From: Rathayibacter sp. VKM Ac-2760
Lineage (GTDB): Bacteria; Actinomycetota; Actinomycetes; Actinomycetales; Microbacteriaceae
Assembly (NCBI RefSeq): GCF_009834185.1
Contig: NZ_CP047173.1
Span: forward strand, 1,488,001 to 1,552,000
DNA length: 64,000 bases
Direction of reading: 5' to 3'
Below, one piece after another: positions 28,779-44,540 of this stretch (its first letter is position 1; every line of letters starts with the position of its first letter). The notes under the pieces are model-generated. The model saw only the letters and a program-made list of their open reading frames with translations, did not search any database and was not told where the DNA came from. Made by a program: the position numbers and the translations under genes.

Positions 28779-29558
28779 ATGGATGCACCCTCGCAGGCCG
28801 GACGATCGTCCGCCGCCGCCCGTGAACCCCTCGTCGTCCTCGACGGGGTGCAGAAGCACTACGGCGAGTTCCAGGCGCTGAAGGACATCGACCTGACGAT
28901 CAACCGCGGCGAGGTGGTCGTGGTGCTCGGACCCTCCGGTTCGGGCAAGTCCACGCTCTGCCGCACGATCAACCGCCTCGAGACGATCTCCGGCGGCACG
29001 ATCTCGATCGACGGCCAGACGCTGCCGGAGGAGGGCAAGGCGCTCGCCGCCCTGCGCGCCGATGTCGGCATGGTGTTCCAGTCGTTCAACCTCTTCGCGC
29101 ACAAGACGATCCTCGAGAACGTCACGCTCGGCCCGATCAAGGTCCGCGGCCTCTCCCGCAAGGCGGCGGAGGCGGAGGCGCAGGCGCTGCTCGACCGCGT
29201 CGGCGTCGGCCACCAGGCCGGCAAGACGCCCGCCCAGCTCTCCGGCGGGCAGCAGCAGCGCGTCGCGATCGCCCGCGCGCTGGCGATGAAGCCGAAGGTG
29301 ATGCTCTTCGACGAGCCGACCTCGGCGCTCGACCCCGAGATGATCAACGAGGTCCTCGACGTCATGGTCGGCCTCGCCGAGGACGGGATGACGATGATCG
29401 TCGTCACTCACGAGATGGGCTTCGCCCGCAAGGCCGCGCACCGTGTCGTCTTCATGTCCGACGGCGAGGTCCTCGAGGACACGGATCCCGAGTCGTTCTT
29501 CACCGCGCCGCGCACCGACCGGGCCAAGGACTTCCTCTCCAAGCTCATCACCCACTGA
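28779..29558 (+). CDS. gluA: Glutamate-type ABC transporter ATP-binding protein
   Basis: The 259-residue ATPase drives a polar amino acid importer. Seen: Walker A GPSGSGKST at residues 51-59, the signature LSGGQQQRVAIARAL, Walker B VMLFDEPTSALDPE, and the H-loop VVTHEMGFARKAAHRV, all of the polar amino acid (GlnQ/GluA) subfamily. The gene order ATPase, binding protein, two permeases matches gluABCD of Corynebacterium glutamicum. Glutamate specificity is inferred from that order. Confidence 0.9.
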   Translation: MDAPSQAGRSSAAAREPLVVLDGVQKHYGEFQALKDIDLTINRGEVVVVLGPSGSGKSTLCRTINRLETISGGTISIDGQTLPEEGKALAALRADVGMVFQSFNLFAHKTILENVTLGPIKVRGLSRKAAEAEAQALLDRVGVGHQAGKTPAQLSGGQQQRVAIARALAMKPKVMLFDEPTSALDPEMINEVLDVMVGLAEDGMTMIVVTHEMGFARKAAHRVVFMSDGEVLEDTDPESFFTAPRTDRAKDFLSKLITH

Positions 29559-29675
29559 ACCCCCGGCTGCGCGGATGGTCCCCATCCCGGCAGCCGTTCG
29601 ACAGGTCGCCCCCCGAACCCCGGGAGCGATCGGACAACGCTCGCACCAGCGGGCCACACCCCAGGAAGGACGATC

Positions 29676-30572
29676 ATGCGCACGAAGCTCATGTTCATGA
29701 CCGCGGGACTCGCCGCAGCGGCCCTCACCCTCGCCGGCTGCGCCGGTGACTCCGGAACCGGCGCCGGTTCCGGCTCCGAGGGCAGCGGAGCGGCCTACGA
29801 GGTCGCCAGCGACGTCACCCTCGAGGGCAGCCCCACCTTCGACGCCATGACGGAGGACGGCCGGGTCACCATCGGCGTCAAGGAGGACCAGCCCGGTCTG
29901 GGCTACCTCGACGCCGCGACCGGCGAGCGCTCCGGCTTCGACATCGAGATCGCGAAGTGGGTCGCCGCCTCCCTCGGCTTCTCCGAGGACAAGATCGACT
30001 ACCAGGCGATCCCGTCGGCCAACCGCGAGGCGTCGATCGTGAACGGCGACATCGACTACTACGTCGGCACCTACTCGATCACGGACAAGCGCAAGGAGCA
30101 GGTCGGCTTCGCCGGACCGTACTTCGAGACCGGCCAGCAGCTGCTCGTCGCGGCGGACAACGACACCATCACCGGTCCGGACGACCTCTCGGCCGACACC
30201 ACCGTGTGCTCCGCGACCGGCTCGACGCCGATCCAGAACATCCGCACCAACTACCCCGAGGTCCCGACCGAGGAGTTCGACACTTACTCGCAGTGCGTCG
30301 ACGCCCTCGCCGACGGCCAGGTCGACGCGGTCACCACCGACGGCGCGATCCTGATCGGCTACGCCGCGCAGAAGCCCGACGAGCTCAAGGTCGTCGGCGA
30401 GCCCTTCAGCACCGAGCTCTACGGCATCGGCCTCGCGAAGGACGACACCGCCCTGCGCGGCTTCATCAACGAGATGCTGACCGACGGCGGTGACACCTGG
30501 AGCGCGATCTACGACGAGACCCTCGGCCAGTCCGGCACCACGGTCGAGCAGCCCGCGGTCGACGCCTACTAG
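29676..30572 (+). CDS. gluB: Glutamate-binding lipoprotein of ABC transporter
   Basis: The 298-residue solute-binding protein is an exported lipoprotein: signal peptide of about 21 residues, lipobox LAGC with the lipidated Cys22, a Ser/Gly-rich tether, then a type 3 periplasmic-binding fold (VTIGVKEDQPGLGYLD, GFDIEIAKWVAASLGF, YYVGTYSITDKRKEQVGFAG, and the AVTTDGAIL hinge region). It captures substrate outside the cell and delivers it to the two permeases. AAGGA precedes the ATG. A strong intercistronic hairpin follows, which may allow more binding protein than permease. Confidence 0.9.
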   Translation: MRTKLMFMTAGLAAAALTLAGCAGDSGTGAGSGSEGSGAAYEVASDVTLEGSPTFDAMTEDGRVTIGVKEDQPGLGYLDAATGERSGFDIEIAKWVAASLGFSEDKIDYQAIPSANREASIVNGDIDYYVGTYSITDKRKEQVGFAGPYFETGQQLLVAADNDTITGPDDLSADTTVCSATGSTPIQNIRTNYPEVPTEEFDTYSQCVDALADGQVDAVTTDGAILIGYAAQKPDELKVVGEPFSTELYGIGLAKDDTALRGFINEMLTDGGDTWSAIYDETLGQSGTTVEQPAVDAY

Positions 30573-30589
30573 GCCGACACCCCTGAGGA

Positions 30590-30624
30590 GTCCCGGGGCG
30601 GCGCCGCGCGCATCGCCCCGGGAC
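30590..30624 (+). terminator. Intercistronic hairpin between gluB and gluC
   Basis: GTCCCGGGGCG (30590-30600) pairs perfectly with 30614-30624 around a 13-nt loop; the outer GAGGA/TCTCC extends it with one bulge. It is likely a partial terminator or 3' stabiliser of gluAB mRNA. Confidence 0.55.
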
Positions 30625-30685
30625 CTCTCCTGCTCCACGCCACACCGGCGACCGCTTCCACCTCCCCGATGAAAGGGCACGCAGC

Positions 30686-31333
30686 ATGGATGTTCTCCTG
30701 AACAACCTCGACGTGTTCGTCCCCGCGTTCGGCAACACCCTGCTGCTGTTCGTCGTGTCGCTCGTCTTCGCCCTCCTCCTCGGCACAGTGGTCGGAGCGA
30801 TGCGCGTCTCGCCCGTTCCGATCGCCCGCGCGGTCGGCACCGTCTACGTCAACACCATCCGGAACACGCCGCTCACGCTGCTGATGTTCTTCTTCGCCTT
30901 CGGCTACCCGAAGCTCGATCTGCCGGACGTCGACTACACGAATCTCGCGATCGCCGCCCTGAGCATCTACACCGCGACCTACGTCGCCGAGGTGCTCCGG
31001 TCCGGCATCAACACCGTGCCGATCGGTCAGGCCGAGGCGGCCCGCGCGATCGGCCTCGACTTCGGCCTCACCATGACCCAGGTGGTGCTGCCGCAGGCGT
31101 TCCGCTCGGTGATCCCGCCGCTGATGAGCGTGCTGATCGCGCTGCTCAAGAACACCACCGTGGCCGCCGGCTTCTCCGTCGCCGAGGCCGGGACGATCGT
31201 GCGCGTGCTCAACGAGCGCGGCGAGAACAGCCTGATCGTCGTGCTCTGGGTGGCGCTGGTCTTCGTGGTGCTCGTCACCGTGCTCTCCCTCCTCCAACGA
31301 CAGCTCGAGAAGAAGTGGAGGGTCGCCCGATGA
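30686..31333 (+). CDS. gluC: Glutamate-type ABC transporter permease 1
   Basis: A 215-residue inner-membrane permease of the HisM/GlnP class with about five membrane segments (first: FGNTLLLFVVSLVFALLLG) and the cytoplasmic EAA loop EAARAIGLDFGLTMTQVVLPQA that contacts the ATPase. AAAGGG lies upstream of the ATG. Its TGA overlaps the gluD ATG. Confidence 0.9.
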   Translation: MDVLLNNLDVFVPAFGNTLLLFVVSLVFALLLGTVVGAMRVSPVPIARAVGTVYVNTIRNTPLTLLMFFFAFGYPKLDLPDVDYTNLAIAALSIYTATYVAEVLRSGINTVPIGQAEAARAIGLDFGLTMTQVVLPQAFRSVIPPLMSVLIALLKNTTVAAGFSVAEAGTIVRVLNERGENSLIVVLWVALVFVVLVTVLSLLQRQLEKKWRVAR

Positions 31334-32202
31334 GCTCCGTCCTCTTCGACAACCCCGGACCCCGCGCGGTCGCCCGCAATCGCGCCATCGGCGCCGTCGT
31401 CGTCCTCGTCCTCGTCGCCCTGCTGGCCTTCGTGCTCTGGCGCTTCGCCGAGTCCGGGCAGTTCTCCGCGGCCAAGTGGCGGGCCTTCGGCTACCCGCTG
31501 GTCTGGCAGAGCATCGGCGCGGCGCTCGGGCAGACGCTCGCCGCCTTCGCCACCGCCGGTGTCGCGAGCATCGTGCTCGGTCTGCTGCTGGCGATCGGCC
31601 GGCTCTCGGACCGGCGCTGGATCAACGTCCCGGTCACGCTCTTCATCGAGCTCTTCCGCGCGATCCCGGTCCTCATCCTGATGATGCTGATGTACTACGG
31701 GCTCCCGTTCGCGGGCCTGAAGCTCACGCCGTACGTGGCCGTGGTCATCGCGCTGACGCTCTACAACGGCTCGGTCTTCTCCGAGATCTTCCGCGCCGGC
31801 ATCGAGGCGCTCCCGCGCGGGCAGAAGGAGGCCGGCTACGCCATCGGCCTGCGCAAGGCCGGCGTGATGCGCCTCATCCTCTTCCCGCAGGCGATCCGCT
31901 CGATGCTGCCGGTGATCATCGCCCAGCTCGTCGTCGCCCTCAAGGACACGGCGCTCGGCTCGATCATCACCTACAACGAGCTGCTCTACTACGCCCGCTA
32001 CCTCGGCAACCAGTCCAGCCTGGACAGCCCGATCATCCCCGCCGCCATCGTCGTCGGCGCCATCTACATCGGCATCTGCCTCATCCTCTCCGGCATCGCC
32101 AAGTGGGTCGAGATCCGCACCAAGAACGGCGGCCGCAAGGGCACCGGGCACCCGGCGGCCCGCGCCACCACCGACACCGCCCTGCTCGCCGCGCAGGACT
32201 GA
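31330..32202 (+). CDS. gluD: Glutamate-type ABC transporter permease 2
   Basis: A 290-residue permease with an N-terminal cytoplasmic and membrane extension (VVVLVLVALLAFVLW), a five-to-six-segment core and the EAA loop KEAGYAIGLRKAGVMRLILF. ATG at 31330 overlaps the gluC stop (ATGA) with GGAGGG upstream; an in-frame GTG at 31315 would precede that site. It pairs with GluC to form the membrane channel. The region downstream to pheS holds repeats, not genes. Confidence 0.9.
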   Translation: MSSVLFDNPGPRAVARNRAIGAVVVLVLVALLAFVLWRFAESGQFSAAKWRAFGYPLVWQSIGAALGQTLAAFATAGVASIVLGLLLAIGRLSDRRWINVPVTLFIELFRAIPVLILMMLMYYGLPFAGLKLTPYVAVVIALTLYNGSVFSEIFRAGIEALPRGQKEAGYAIGLRKAGVMRLILFPQAIRSMLPVIIAQLVVALKDTALGSIITYNELLYYARYLGNQSSLDSPIIPAAIVVGAIYIGICLILSGIAKWVEIRTKNGGRKGTGHPAARATTDTALLAAQD

Positions 32203-32286
32203 GTCCGATGGTGGGGATCGCCTGCGGCGATCCCCACCGCGGTCGGCTTCCGAGCCGGTCGCGTTCTGCAGCGCGTCGCCCCTTCG

Positions 32287-32321
32287 CTGGTCGAGCAGCC
32301 CCGGAAGGGCGTATCGAGACC
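32287..32321 (-). repeat. Dispersed extragenic repeat, copy A
   Basis: Read on the minus strand this is GGTCTCGATACGCCC followed by a variable centre and CTCGACCAG, the same element as the two copies at 59.9 kb. It is inverted relative to copy B, 47 nt away. Confidence 0.75.
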
Positions 32322-32367
32322 CGCCGCTCCGCGAGGCGGGCTCGCGGGCGACGGTCCGTGCTCGGGC

Positions 32368-32406
32368 GGATCTCGATAGGCCGGCTGCGCCGGCTGCTCG
32401 ATCAGC
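32368..32406 (+). repeat. Dispersed extragenic repeat, copy B
   Basis: Begins GGATCTCGATAGGCC and ends CTGCTCGATCAGC, with the inner palindrome GCCGGCTGCGCCGGC at its centre. With copy A it forms an inverted pair between gluD and pheS. Confidence 0.75.
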
Positions 32407-32472
32407 GTGGGCTGGGCGCGACGGGTCCCCGCGCGCCGCTTGACGCAGCGAGCGGGCCGCGCGAGGCATCCC

Positions 32473-32478
32473 TACACT
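32473..32478 (+). promoter_or_regulatory. -10 element of a leaderless pheS promoter
   Basis: TACACT ends 8 nt before the pheS GTG. With no leader there is no room for a T-box or phe attenuator. Confidence 0.5.
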
Positions 32479-32486
32479 GGGGGATC

Positions 32487-33526
32487 GTGTCTGACAGCAA
32501 CCCGATCACCGACGAGGCCGTCGCGGCGGCGACCGCGGAGGCGCTCAGCGCGATCCGCGCGGCCGCCGACTCGACCGCCCTCAAGGCCGCCCGCACCGCC
32601 CACCTCGGCGAGGGCTCGGCCCTCGCCCGCCTGAACGCGCTGATGCGCTCGGTGCCGCCCGATTTCAAGGCCGCGTCCGGCAAGCTCGTGGGCGGTGCCC
32701 GCAAGCAGGTCGGCGACGCCTACGCCGAGCGCGAGGCCGAGCTGGTCGAGGCCGAGCAGGCCGCGGCCCTCGACGCCGAGCGCGTCGACGTCACCGCCGG
32801 CGCCAGCTTCGTGCGCCAGGGCGCGCGCCATCCGCTCTCGCTGCTCCAGGAGTCCATCGCCGACGTCTTCGTCGGCATGGGCTGGGAGATCGCGGAGGGG
32901 CCGGAGCTCGAGAACGAGTGGTTCAACTTCGACGCCCTCAACTTCGACGAGGACCACCCGGCTCGCGCGATGCAGGACACCTTCTTCGTCGACCCGGTCG
33001 AGTCGCACCTCGTGCTGCGCACGCACACCTCGCCCGTGCAGATCCGCTCGATGCTCGACCGCACGCCGCCGATCTACGTGATCGCGCCCGGCCGCGTCTA
33101 CCGCACCGACGAGCTCGACGCGACGCACACCCCCGTCTTCACGCAGTTCGAGGGCCTGGCCGTCGACCGCGGCCTGACGATGGCGCACCTGCGCGGCACG
33201 CTCGAGCACGTCGCCCGACTCCTATTCGGAGACGAGGCGAAGATCCGCCTGCGCCCCAACTACTTCCCCTTCACCGAGCCGAGCGCCGAGCTCGACATCT
33301 GGCACCCCACCTTCGTCGGCGGCGCCCGCTGGATCGAGTGGGGCGGCTGCGGCATGGTCAATCCCAACGTGCTGCGCTCGGTCGGGATCGACCCGGACGA
33401 GTTCTCCGGCTTCGCCTTCGGGATGGGGATCGAGCGGACCCTGATGTTCCGCAACGACGTGAAGGACATGCGCGACATGGTCGAGGGCGACGTCCGCTTC
33501 AGCAAGCAGTACGGGATGGTGATCTG

Positions 33527-33527
<1 letters not shown>
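32487..33527 (+). CDS. pheS: Phenylalanine--tRNA ligase alpha subunit
   Basis: PheS is the catalytic subunit of the alpha2-beta2 enzyme. The 346-residue protein has an N-terminal coiled-coil arm (about 1-90) and a class II core: motif 1 region HPLSLLQESIADVF, motif 2 PGRVYRTDELDATHTPVFTQ, and motif 3 GFAFGMGIERTLM. GTG at 32487 gives the normal N-terminus VSDSNPITDEAV. TGATG overlap couples it to pheT. Confidence 0.97.
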
Positions 33528-36058
<2,531 letters not shown>

Positions 36059-36062
36059 GCGC

Positions 36063-36090
36063 GCGGCCGCCGGTTCCGACCGGCGGCCGC
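36063..36090 (+). terminator. Terminator after pheT
   Basis: GCGGCCGCCGGT (36063-36074) pairs perfectly with 36079-36090 around a TCCG loop, 5 nt beyond the pheT stop. Confidence 0.8.
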
Positions 36091-36126
36091 CCCCGCGCTC
36101 GGGCGAGGGCGCGTCCCGCCACCGAC

Positions 36127-36132
36127 TAGGCT
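36127..36132 (+). promoter_or_regulatory. -10 element of a leaderless arg operon promoter
   Basis: TAGGCT ends 7 nt before the argC ATG. No ArgR-box-like AT-rich palindrome is evident between 36091 and 36140. Confidence 0.55.
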
Positions 36133-36139
36133 CTCGGGC

Positions 36140-37186
36140 ATGACTTTTTCCGTGGCGGTGGCCGGAGCGAGCGGGTACGCGGGCGGCGAGCTGCTGCGCC
36201 TGCTCGCCGACCACCCCGAGTTCGAGGTGCGCACGGTGACGGCGCACTCGAACGCCGGTCAGCCCCTCGTCGCCGTGCAGCCGCATCTGCGCTCGCTGCG
36301 CGATCTGATGCTCGTCGACACGACGACCGAGAACCTCGCCGGCCACGACGTCGTCTTCCTCGCCCTCCCGCACGGCAGGTCCGGCGAGATCACCGCGACG
36401 CTGCCGGACGACGTCCTCGTCGTCGACTGCGGCGCGGATCACCGGCTGACCGACGAGCAGGACTGGGCCGACTACTACGGCGGCGACTTCGCCGGCGCCT
36501 GGCCGTACGGCCTGCCCGAGCTGCTGCTGCGGGGCTCCGGTCGGCAGCGCGACGTGCTGGCCGGCGTCCGCCGCATCGCGGTGCCGGGCTGCAACGTCAC
36601 CGCGATCACCCTCGGCCTCGCGCCGGGAGTGCACGCCGGCGTGATCGAGCCCGTCGACCTGGTCTCGGTCCTGGCCGTCGGCCCGTCGGGCGCCGGCAAG
36701 AGCCTCCGCACCGATCTGCTCGCGAGTGAGCTGCTCGGCTCGGCGCACGCCTACGGCGTCGGCGGCGGGCACCGGCACAACCCGGAGATCCGGCAGAATC
36801 TCGCCCTCGCCGGCGCCGGGGAGGTGTCGATCTCGTTCACCCCGGTCCTCGTCCCGATGTCCCGCGGCATCCTGGCGACCTCGACGGCCCGACTCGCTCC
36901 GGGGGTCTCCGCGCGGGACGTGCGCGCGGCCTGGGAGTCGGCCTACGCCGACGAGCCCTTCGTCCAGCTGCTGCCCGAGGGCTCCTTCCCGCGGACGGCC
37001 GACACGGTCGGCGCCAACACCGCGCTGATCGGCCTGGCGGTGGACGAGCGGGCCGGCCGTGTCGTGGTGGTCACCGCCCTCGACAACCTGGTCAAGGGCA
37101 CCGCCGGCGCCGCGATCCAGTCGACCAACATCGCCCTGGGCCTCCCCGAGACCCTCGGCCTGAGCACGAACGGAGTCGCGCCGTGA
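36140..37186 (+). CDS. argC: N-acetyl-gamma-glutamyl-phosphate reductase
   Basis: ArgC performs the NADPH-dependent third step of arginine synthesis. The 348-residue protein has the Rossmann start [18 protein letters not shown], the catalytic cysteine in [12 protein letters not shown], and GPSGAGKSL plus [10 protein letters not shown] characteristic of the family. It opens the operon argC-argJ-argB-argD-argF-argH and its stop overlaps argJ (GTGA). Confidence 0.97.
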   Translation: MTFSVAVAGASGYAGGELLRLLADHPEFEVRTVTAHSNAGQPLVAVQPHLRSLRDLMLVDTTTENLAGHDVVFLALPHGRSGEITATLPDDVLVVDCGADHRLTDEQDWADYYGGDFAGAWPYGLPELLLRGSGRQRDVLAGVRRIAVPGCNVTAITLGLAPGVHAGVIEPVDLVSVLAVGPSGAGKSLRTDLLASELLGSAHAYGVGGGHRHNPEIRQNLALAGAGEVSISFTPVLVPMSRGILATSTARLAPGVSARDVRAAWESAYADEPFVQLLPEGSFPRTADTVGANTALIGLAVDERAGRVVVVTALDNLVKGTAGAAIQSTNIALGLPETLGLSTNGVAP

Positions 37187-38349
37187 GCATCACCGCCGCA
37201 GCAGGATTCGCCGCGTCCGGTGTCGTCGCCGGTCTGAAGTCGACCGGCGCCCGCGACCTCGCCCTCGTGCACAACCTCGGCCCGCTGCAGAACGCGGCCA
37301 CGGTCTTCACCAGCAATCGCTGCAAGGCGAACCCGGTGCTCTGGAGCGAGCAGGTGATGCAGGACGGCGTCGTCTCGGCGATCGTGCTCAACTCCGGCGG
37401 GGCGAACTGCTACACCGGCACCGCGGGCTTCCAGGTCACCCACGGCACGGCCGAGGCGGTCGCCGAGCGGCTCGGTGTCTCGGCCGGCGACGTCCTGGTC
37501 TGCTCCACCGGTCTCATCGGCGACCAGCTCGACCTCGGCAAGCTCACCGCCGGGGTGGCCGAGGCGGCGGCGGCGCTCCCGGGCGCCACCGGACCCGAGG
37601 CCGGCGAGGCGGCGGCCCGCGCCATCATGACGACCGACACCGTGCCGAAGCAGGCGAGCGTCCGCTCCGAGCAGGGCTGGACCGTCGGCGGCATGGCCAA
37701 GGGGGCCGGGATGCTCGCGCCCGGTCTCGCGACGATGCTGGTCGTGATCACGACCGACGCGGTCCTCGAGTCGACCGAGCTGGACTCGGCGCTGCGCGCG
37801 GCGACCCGGGTCACCTTCGATCGGCTCGACTCGGACGGCTGCATGTCGACGAACGACACCGTCGCGCTGCTGGCGAGCGGCGCGAGCGAGGTGCGTCCGG
37901 AGGCCGCGGAGTTCACCGCCGCGCTGACCGAGGTCTGCTGCGACCTGACCGTCCAGCTCCAGGCCGACGCCGAGGGTGCCGCGCACGACGTGGCGATCCG
38001 CGTGCTGAACGCCGCGACCGAGGACGAGGCCGTCGTCGTCGCTCGCGCGGTGTCGCGCAGCAATCTCTTCAAGGCCGCGATCTTCGGCAACGACCCCAAC
38101 TGGGGCCGGGTGCTCGCCGCCGTCGGCACGACCGACGCGCAGTTCGACCCGTACGGGATCGACGTCGCGATGAACGGCGTGCAGGTCTGCCGCGCGGGCG
38201 AGCCCGACCAGAGCCGGGACCTCGTCGACCTCGCGCCGCGGGCGGTGGCGGTCGACATCGACCTGCACGCCGGCGACGCGACCGCCACGGTCTGGACGAA
38301 CGACCTCACCCACGACTACGTGCACGAGAACTCGGCGTACTCCAGCTGA
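37183..38349 (+). CDS. argJ: Glutamate N-acetyltransferase / amino-acid acetyltransferase
   Basis: ArgJ recycles the acetyl group from N-acetylornithine to glutamate and may also use acetyl-CoA. It is made as a 388-residue proenzyme that cleaves itself before the Thr of LATML in [16 protein letters not shown] (about residue 184), giving two chains. Also seen: [10 protein letters not shown] and [17 protein letters not shown] start overlaps argC; the stop overlaps argB (TGATG). Confidence 0.96.
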   Translation: MSITAAAGFAASGVVAGLKSTGARDLALVHNLGPLQNAATVFTSNRCKANPVLWSEQVMQDGVVSAIVLNSGGANCYTGTAGFQVTHGTAEAVAERLGVSAGDVLVCSTGLIGDQLDLGKLTAGVAEAAAALPGATGPEAGEAAARAIMTTDTVPKQASVRSEQGWTVGGMAKGAGMLAPGLATMLVVITTDAVLESTELDSALRAATRVTFDRLDSDGCMSTNDTVALLASGASEVRPEAAEFTAALTEVCCDLTVQLQADAEGAAHDVAIRVLNAATEDEAVVVARAVSRSNLFKAAIFGNDPNWGRVLAAVGTTDAQFDPYGIDVAMNGVQVCRAGEPDQSRDLVDLAPRAVAVDIDLHAGDATATVWTNDLTHDYVHENSAYSS

Positions 38350-39302
38350 TGAGCACCGAGAACCTCACCGAGGCCGAGAGCCTCGCGCTGCGCGACATCG
38401 CCGCCGTCAAGGCGGGCACCCTGATCGAGTCGCTGCCCTGGCTGCAGCGGTTCCACGGCCGCACCATGGTGATCAAGTTCGGCGGCAACGCCATGATCTC
38501 GGAGGAGCTGCAGCGCGCCTTCGCGCAGGACATGGTCTATCTGCACTACGCGGGCATCCGTCCCGTCGTCGTGCACGGCGGCGGTCCGCAGATCTCCGCG
38601 ATGCTCGATCGCCTCGGCATCGCCAGCGAGTTCCGCGGCGGCTACCGGGTCACCAGCCCCGAGGCGATGGAGGTCGTGCGGATGGTGCTCACCGGCAGCA
38701 TCAGCCGTGACATCGTGCGCCGGATCAACGAGTACGGCCCGCTCTCGGCCGGGATCTCCGGTGAGGACGCCGGTCTCTTCGTCGGCAGGCGGCGCGGCGT
38801 CGTCCTCGACGGTGTCGAGCACGACCTGGGCCTGGTCGGCGACGTGATCTCCGTCGACCCCGCGGCCGTCCTCGCCCAGCTCGACGCGGGCCGGATCCCG
38901 GTGGTCTCCTCGATCGCACCCGACTCCGACGATCCGACGCAGTCGCTCAACGTCAACGCCGACGCGGCGGCCGCGGCCCTCGCCGTCGCGCTCGGCGCCG
39001 AGAAGCTCGTGATCCTCACCGACGTCGCCGGGCTCTACGCCGACTGGCCGGACCGCGACTCCCTCGTCTCGCACATCGCCTCCGACGAGCTCGCGGCCCT
39101 GCTGCCCTCGCTCGAGTCCGGGATGATCCCCAAGATGACGGCCTGCCTCGACGCCGTCCGCGGCGGGGTGCCGAAGGCCGCGATCATCGACGGCCGCGTC
39201 CCGCACTCGATCCTGCTCGAGGTCTTCACCTCCGAGGGCGTCGGCACCGAGGTCGTGGCCTCCGCCGACCCCCGCGACCGGGAGCGAACGTCGGGCCGCT
39301 GA
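38349..39302 (+). CDS. argB: Acetylglutamate kinase
   Basis: ArgB phosphorylates N-acetylglutamate, the usual arginine feedback step in pathways with ArgJ. The 317-residue amino-acid kinase has [20 protein letters not shown], and [22 protein letters not shown] longer N-terminal helix of the arginine-sensitive hexameric type precedes the core (about 30 residues). argD starts about 90 nt downstream rather than overlapping. Confidence 0.97.
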   Translation: MSTENLTEAESLALRDIAAVKAGTLIESLPWLQRFHGRTMVIKFGGNAMISEELQRAFAQDMVYLHYAGIRPVVVHGGGPQISAMLDRLGIASEFRGGYRVTSPEAMEVVRMVLTGSISRDIVRRINEYGPLSAGISGEDAGLFVGRRRGVVLDGVEHDLGLVGDVISVDPAAVLAQLDAGRIPVVSSIAPDSDDPTQSLNVNADAAAAALAVALGAEKLVILTDVAGLYADWPDRDSLVSHIASDELAALLPSLESGMIPKMTACLDAVRGGVPKAAIIDGRVPHSILLEVFTSEGVGTEVVASADPRDRERTSGR

Positions 39303-39394
39303 CCACCAGCGGCCCCGGCTCCGAGCGCCGCCCCGTCGGGGTGCGCGCACCGACGGCCCTCCCGGCCGGACCGCTTCTGCTCGAAAGGCTCGAC

Positions 39395-43260
<3,866 letters not shown>

Positions 43261-43271
<11 letters not shown>

Positions 43272-43294
43272 GAATGGGCTTCTTCTAGGGATGG
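43261..43294 (+). repeat. 17-bp tandem duplication at a stop-start junction
   Basis: 43261-43277 and 43278-43294 are identical except for one A/G change. Each copy contains TTCTTCTAGG and ends with ATGG, so the stop of the small membrane gene and the start region of the next gene have been duplicated, creating a 4-codon ORF (ATG at 43274, then Gly-Phe-Phe-stop). Confidence 0.85.
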
Positions 43295-43923
43295 CCGCCG
43301 GTCCGATCGACCTGTCGCGACCGGCGGTCGAGGTCGCGCCGGATCTCCTCGGCGCCGTGCTGCTGCACCGCACGGCCGAGGGGGTGGTCGGCGTCCGCCT
43401 CACCGAGGTCGAGGCCTACCTCGGGCTCGGCGAGGACCCCGGCTCCCATGCGCACCGGCGCCGCTCGCCGCGCAACGCGCCGATGTTCGGCGCACCGGGG
43501 ACGGTCTACGCGTACTTCAGCTACGGGATGCACACCTGCGTGAACCTGGTCTGCTCACCGGAGGGCGCGGCCTCGGCGGTGCTGCTGCGCGCGGGCGAGG
43601 TCGTGGCGGGGGAGGAGCTCGCTCTGCTCCGCCGCGGACCGGTCCGGCCGAGGGACCTCGCCCGGGGACCGGCGCGGCTCGCGAAGGCGCTCGGCGTGAC
43701 CCTCGCGGAGTCCGGCGACCCGATGACCGCGGCGTTCGAGCTGCTTCCGCCGGACGCACCGGTCGCGATCGAGGTCTCCGCGCGGACCGGCGTGTCCGGC
43801 GAGGGCGGCGGGGACGAGTACCCGTGGCGGTTCTCGATCACCGGCGACCCGACGGTCTCGCCCTACCGCCGTGCCGTCGCCCGCCGTCGACTGCCGCCGG
43901 GCGGGGCTCAGCCCGCCAGGTAG
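43291..43923 (+). CDS. DNA-3-methyladenine glycosylase, Mpg/AAG family
   Basis: A 210-residue base-excision-repair glycosylase that removes alkylated purines. Family features: APDLLGAVL, VRLTEVEAYLGLGEDPGSHA with the catalytic Glu, RNAPMFGAPGTVYAYFSYGMH, CVNLVCSPEG, and ARGPARLAKALGV. The ATG at 43291 is in the second half of the 17-bp duplication, 20 nt after the small membrane gene; AGGG just before it is a poor ribosome site. It converges with, and overlaps by 16 nt, the minus-strand membrane protein gene. Confidence 0.92.
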   Translation: MAAGPIDLSRPAVEVAPDLLGAVLLHRTAEGVVGVRLTEVEAYLGLGEDPGSHAHRRRSPRNAPMFGAPGTVYAYFSYGMHTCVNLVCSPEGAASAVLLRAGEVVAGEELALLRRGPVRPRDLARGPARLAKALGVTLAESGDPMTAAFELLPPDAPVAIEVSARTGVSGEGGGDEYPWRFSITGDPTVSPYRRAVARRRLPPGGAQPAR

Positions 43924-44540
43924 AGCCGGGCGAGGATGCCGAGCGCGGCCGACCAGGCGAGGCTCGCGAGGGTGCCGATGATGAAGCGCTCACGCGCCTC
44001 GGGGGAGGCCAGCTCGCTGAATCGGCCGACGCCCTTCACCGCGACGATGACGGCGACGCCCTCCGGCAGCCCGGCGATCAGTGCGCCCGCGGTGGCGATC
44101 CGCTCGAGCACGCCGATGGTCGTTCCTCCCCGCAGCACCTCGATCGGCTGCCCGATCGCGGTGGGCGCGGCGCCCGGTCCGGTCGGACGCTGAGCGGCGG
44201 CGATCATGATGCCGCCGTGGGCGCCCGAGCGCGAGTCGGTGGTCGCGAGATCGAGGGTGAGCAGCACGACCGGCCCGCCGCCGAGCACGGCGAGCGCGAA
44301 GGCGAGCACGACCACCGCGAGGCCGACCGCCGGGGGAGCGGCCGACCCGCCGACCCCGGTGAGCAGGAAGGCGGCGGCCGCGGCACCGAGGCTGATCCAG
44401 GCGAGCGACGGCCGGCGCAGTCGGACGGCGAGCACGGCCCCGGCGACCCCGGCGAGCAGCACGAGGACCACCCCCGTCCAGGAGGCGGACTGCACGGCCG
44501 CCGACAGCATTGCGGGGACGAGCGCGGGGAATGCCGTCAT
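43908..44540 (-). CDS. SatC-like integral membrane protein
   Basis: A 210-residue protein with about five membrane segments (roughly 20-39, 45-63, 70-96, 143-168, 185-207). From about residue 138 the pattern IGVLERIATAGALIAGL, VAVKGVGRFSEL and ERFIIGTLASLAWSA resembles the C-terminal part of SatC/DUF3307 membrane proteins (ILER, AxKSxxRFKEL, FLIGTLxS), while the N-terminal half looks different. That match is from memory. Its ATG overlaps the stop of the upstream regulator gene (ATGA), so the two are a coupled operon. Confidence 0.7.
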   Translation of the reverse strand: MTAFPALVPAMLSAAVQSASWTGVVLVLLAGVAGAVLAVRLRRPSLAWISLGAAAAAFLLTGVGGSAAPPAVGLAVVVLAFALAVLGGGPVVLLTLDLATTDSRSGAHGGIMIAAAQRPTGPGAAPTAIGQPIEVLRGGTTIGVLERIATAGALIAGLPEGVAVIVAVKGVGRFSELASPEARERFIIGTLASLAWSAALGILARLYLAG

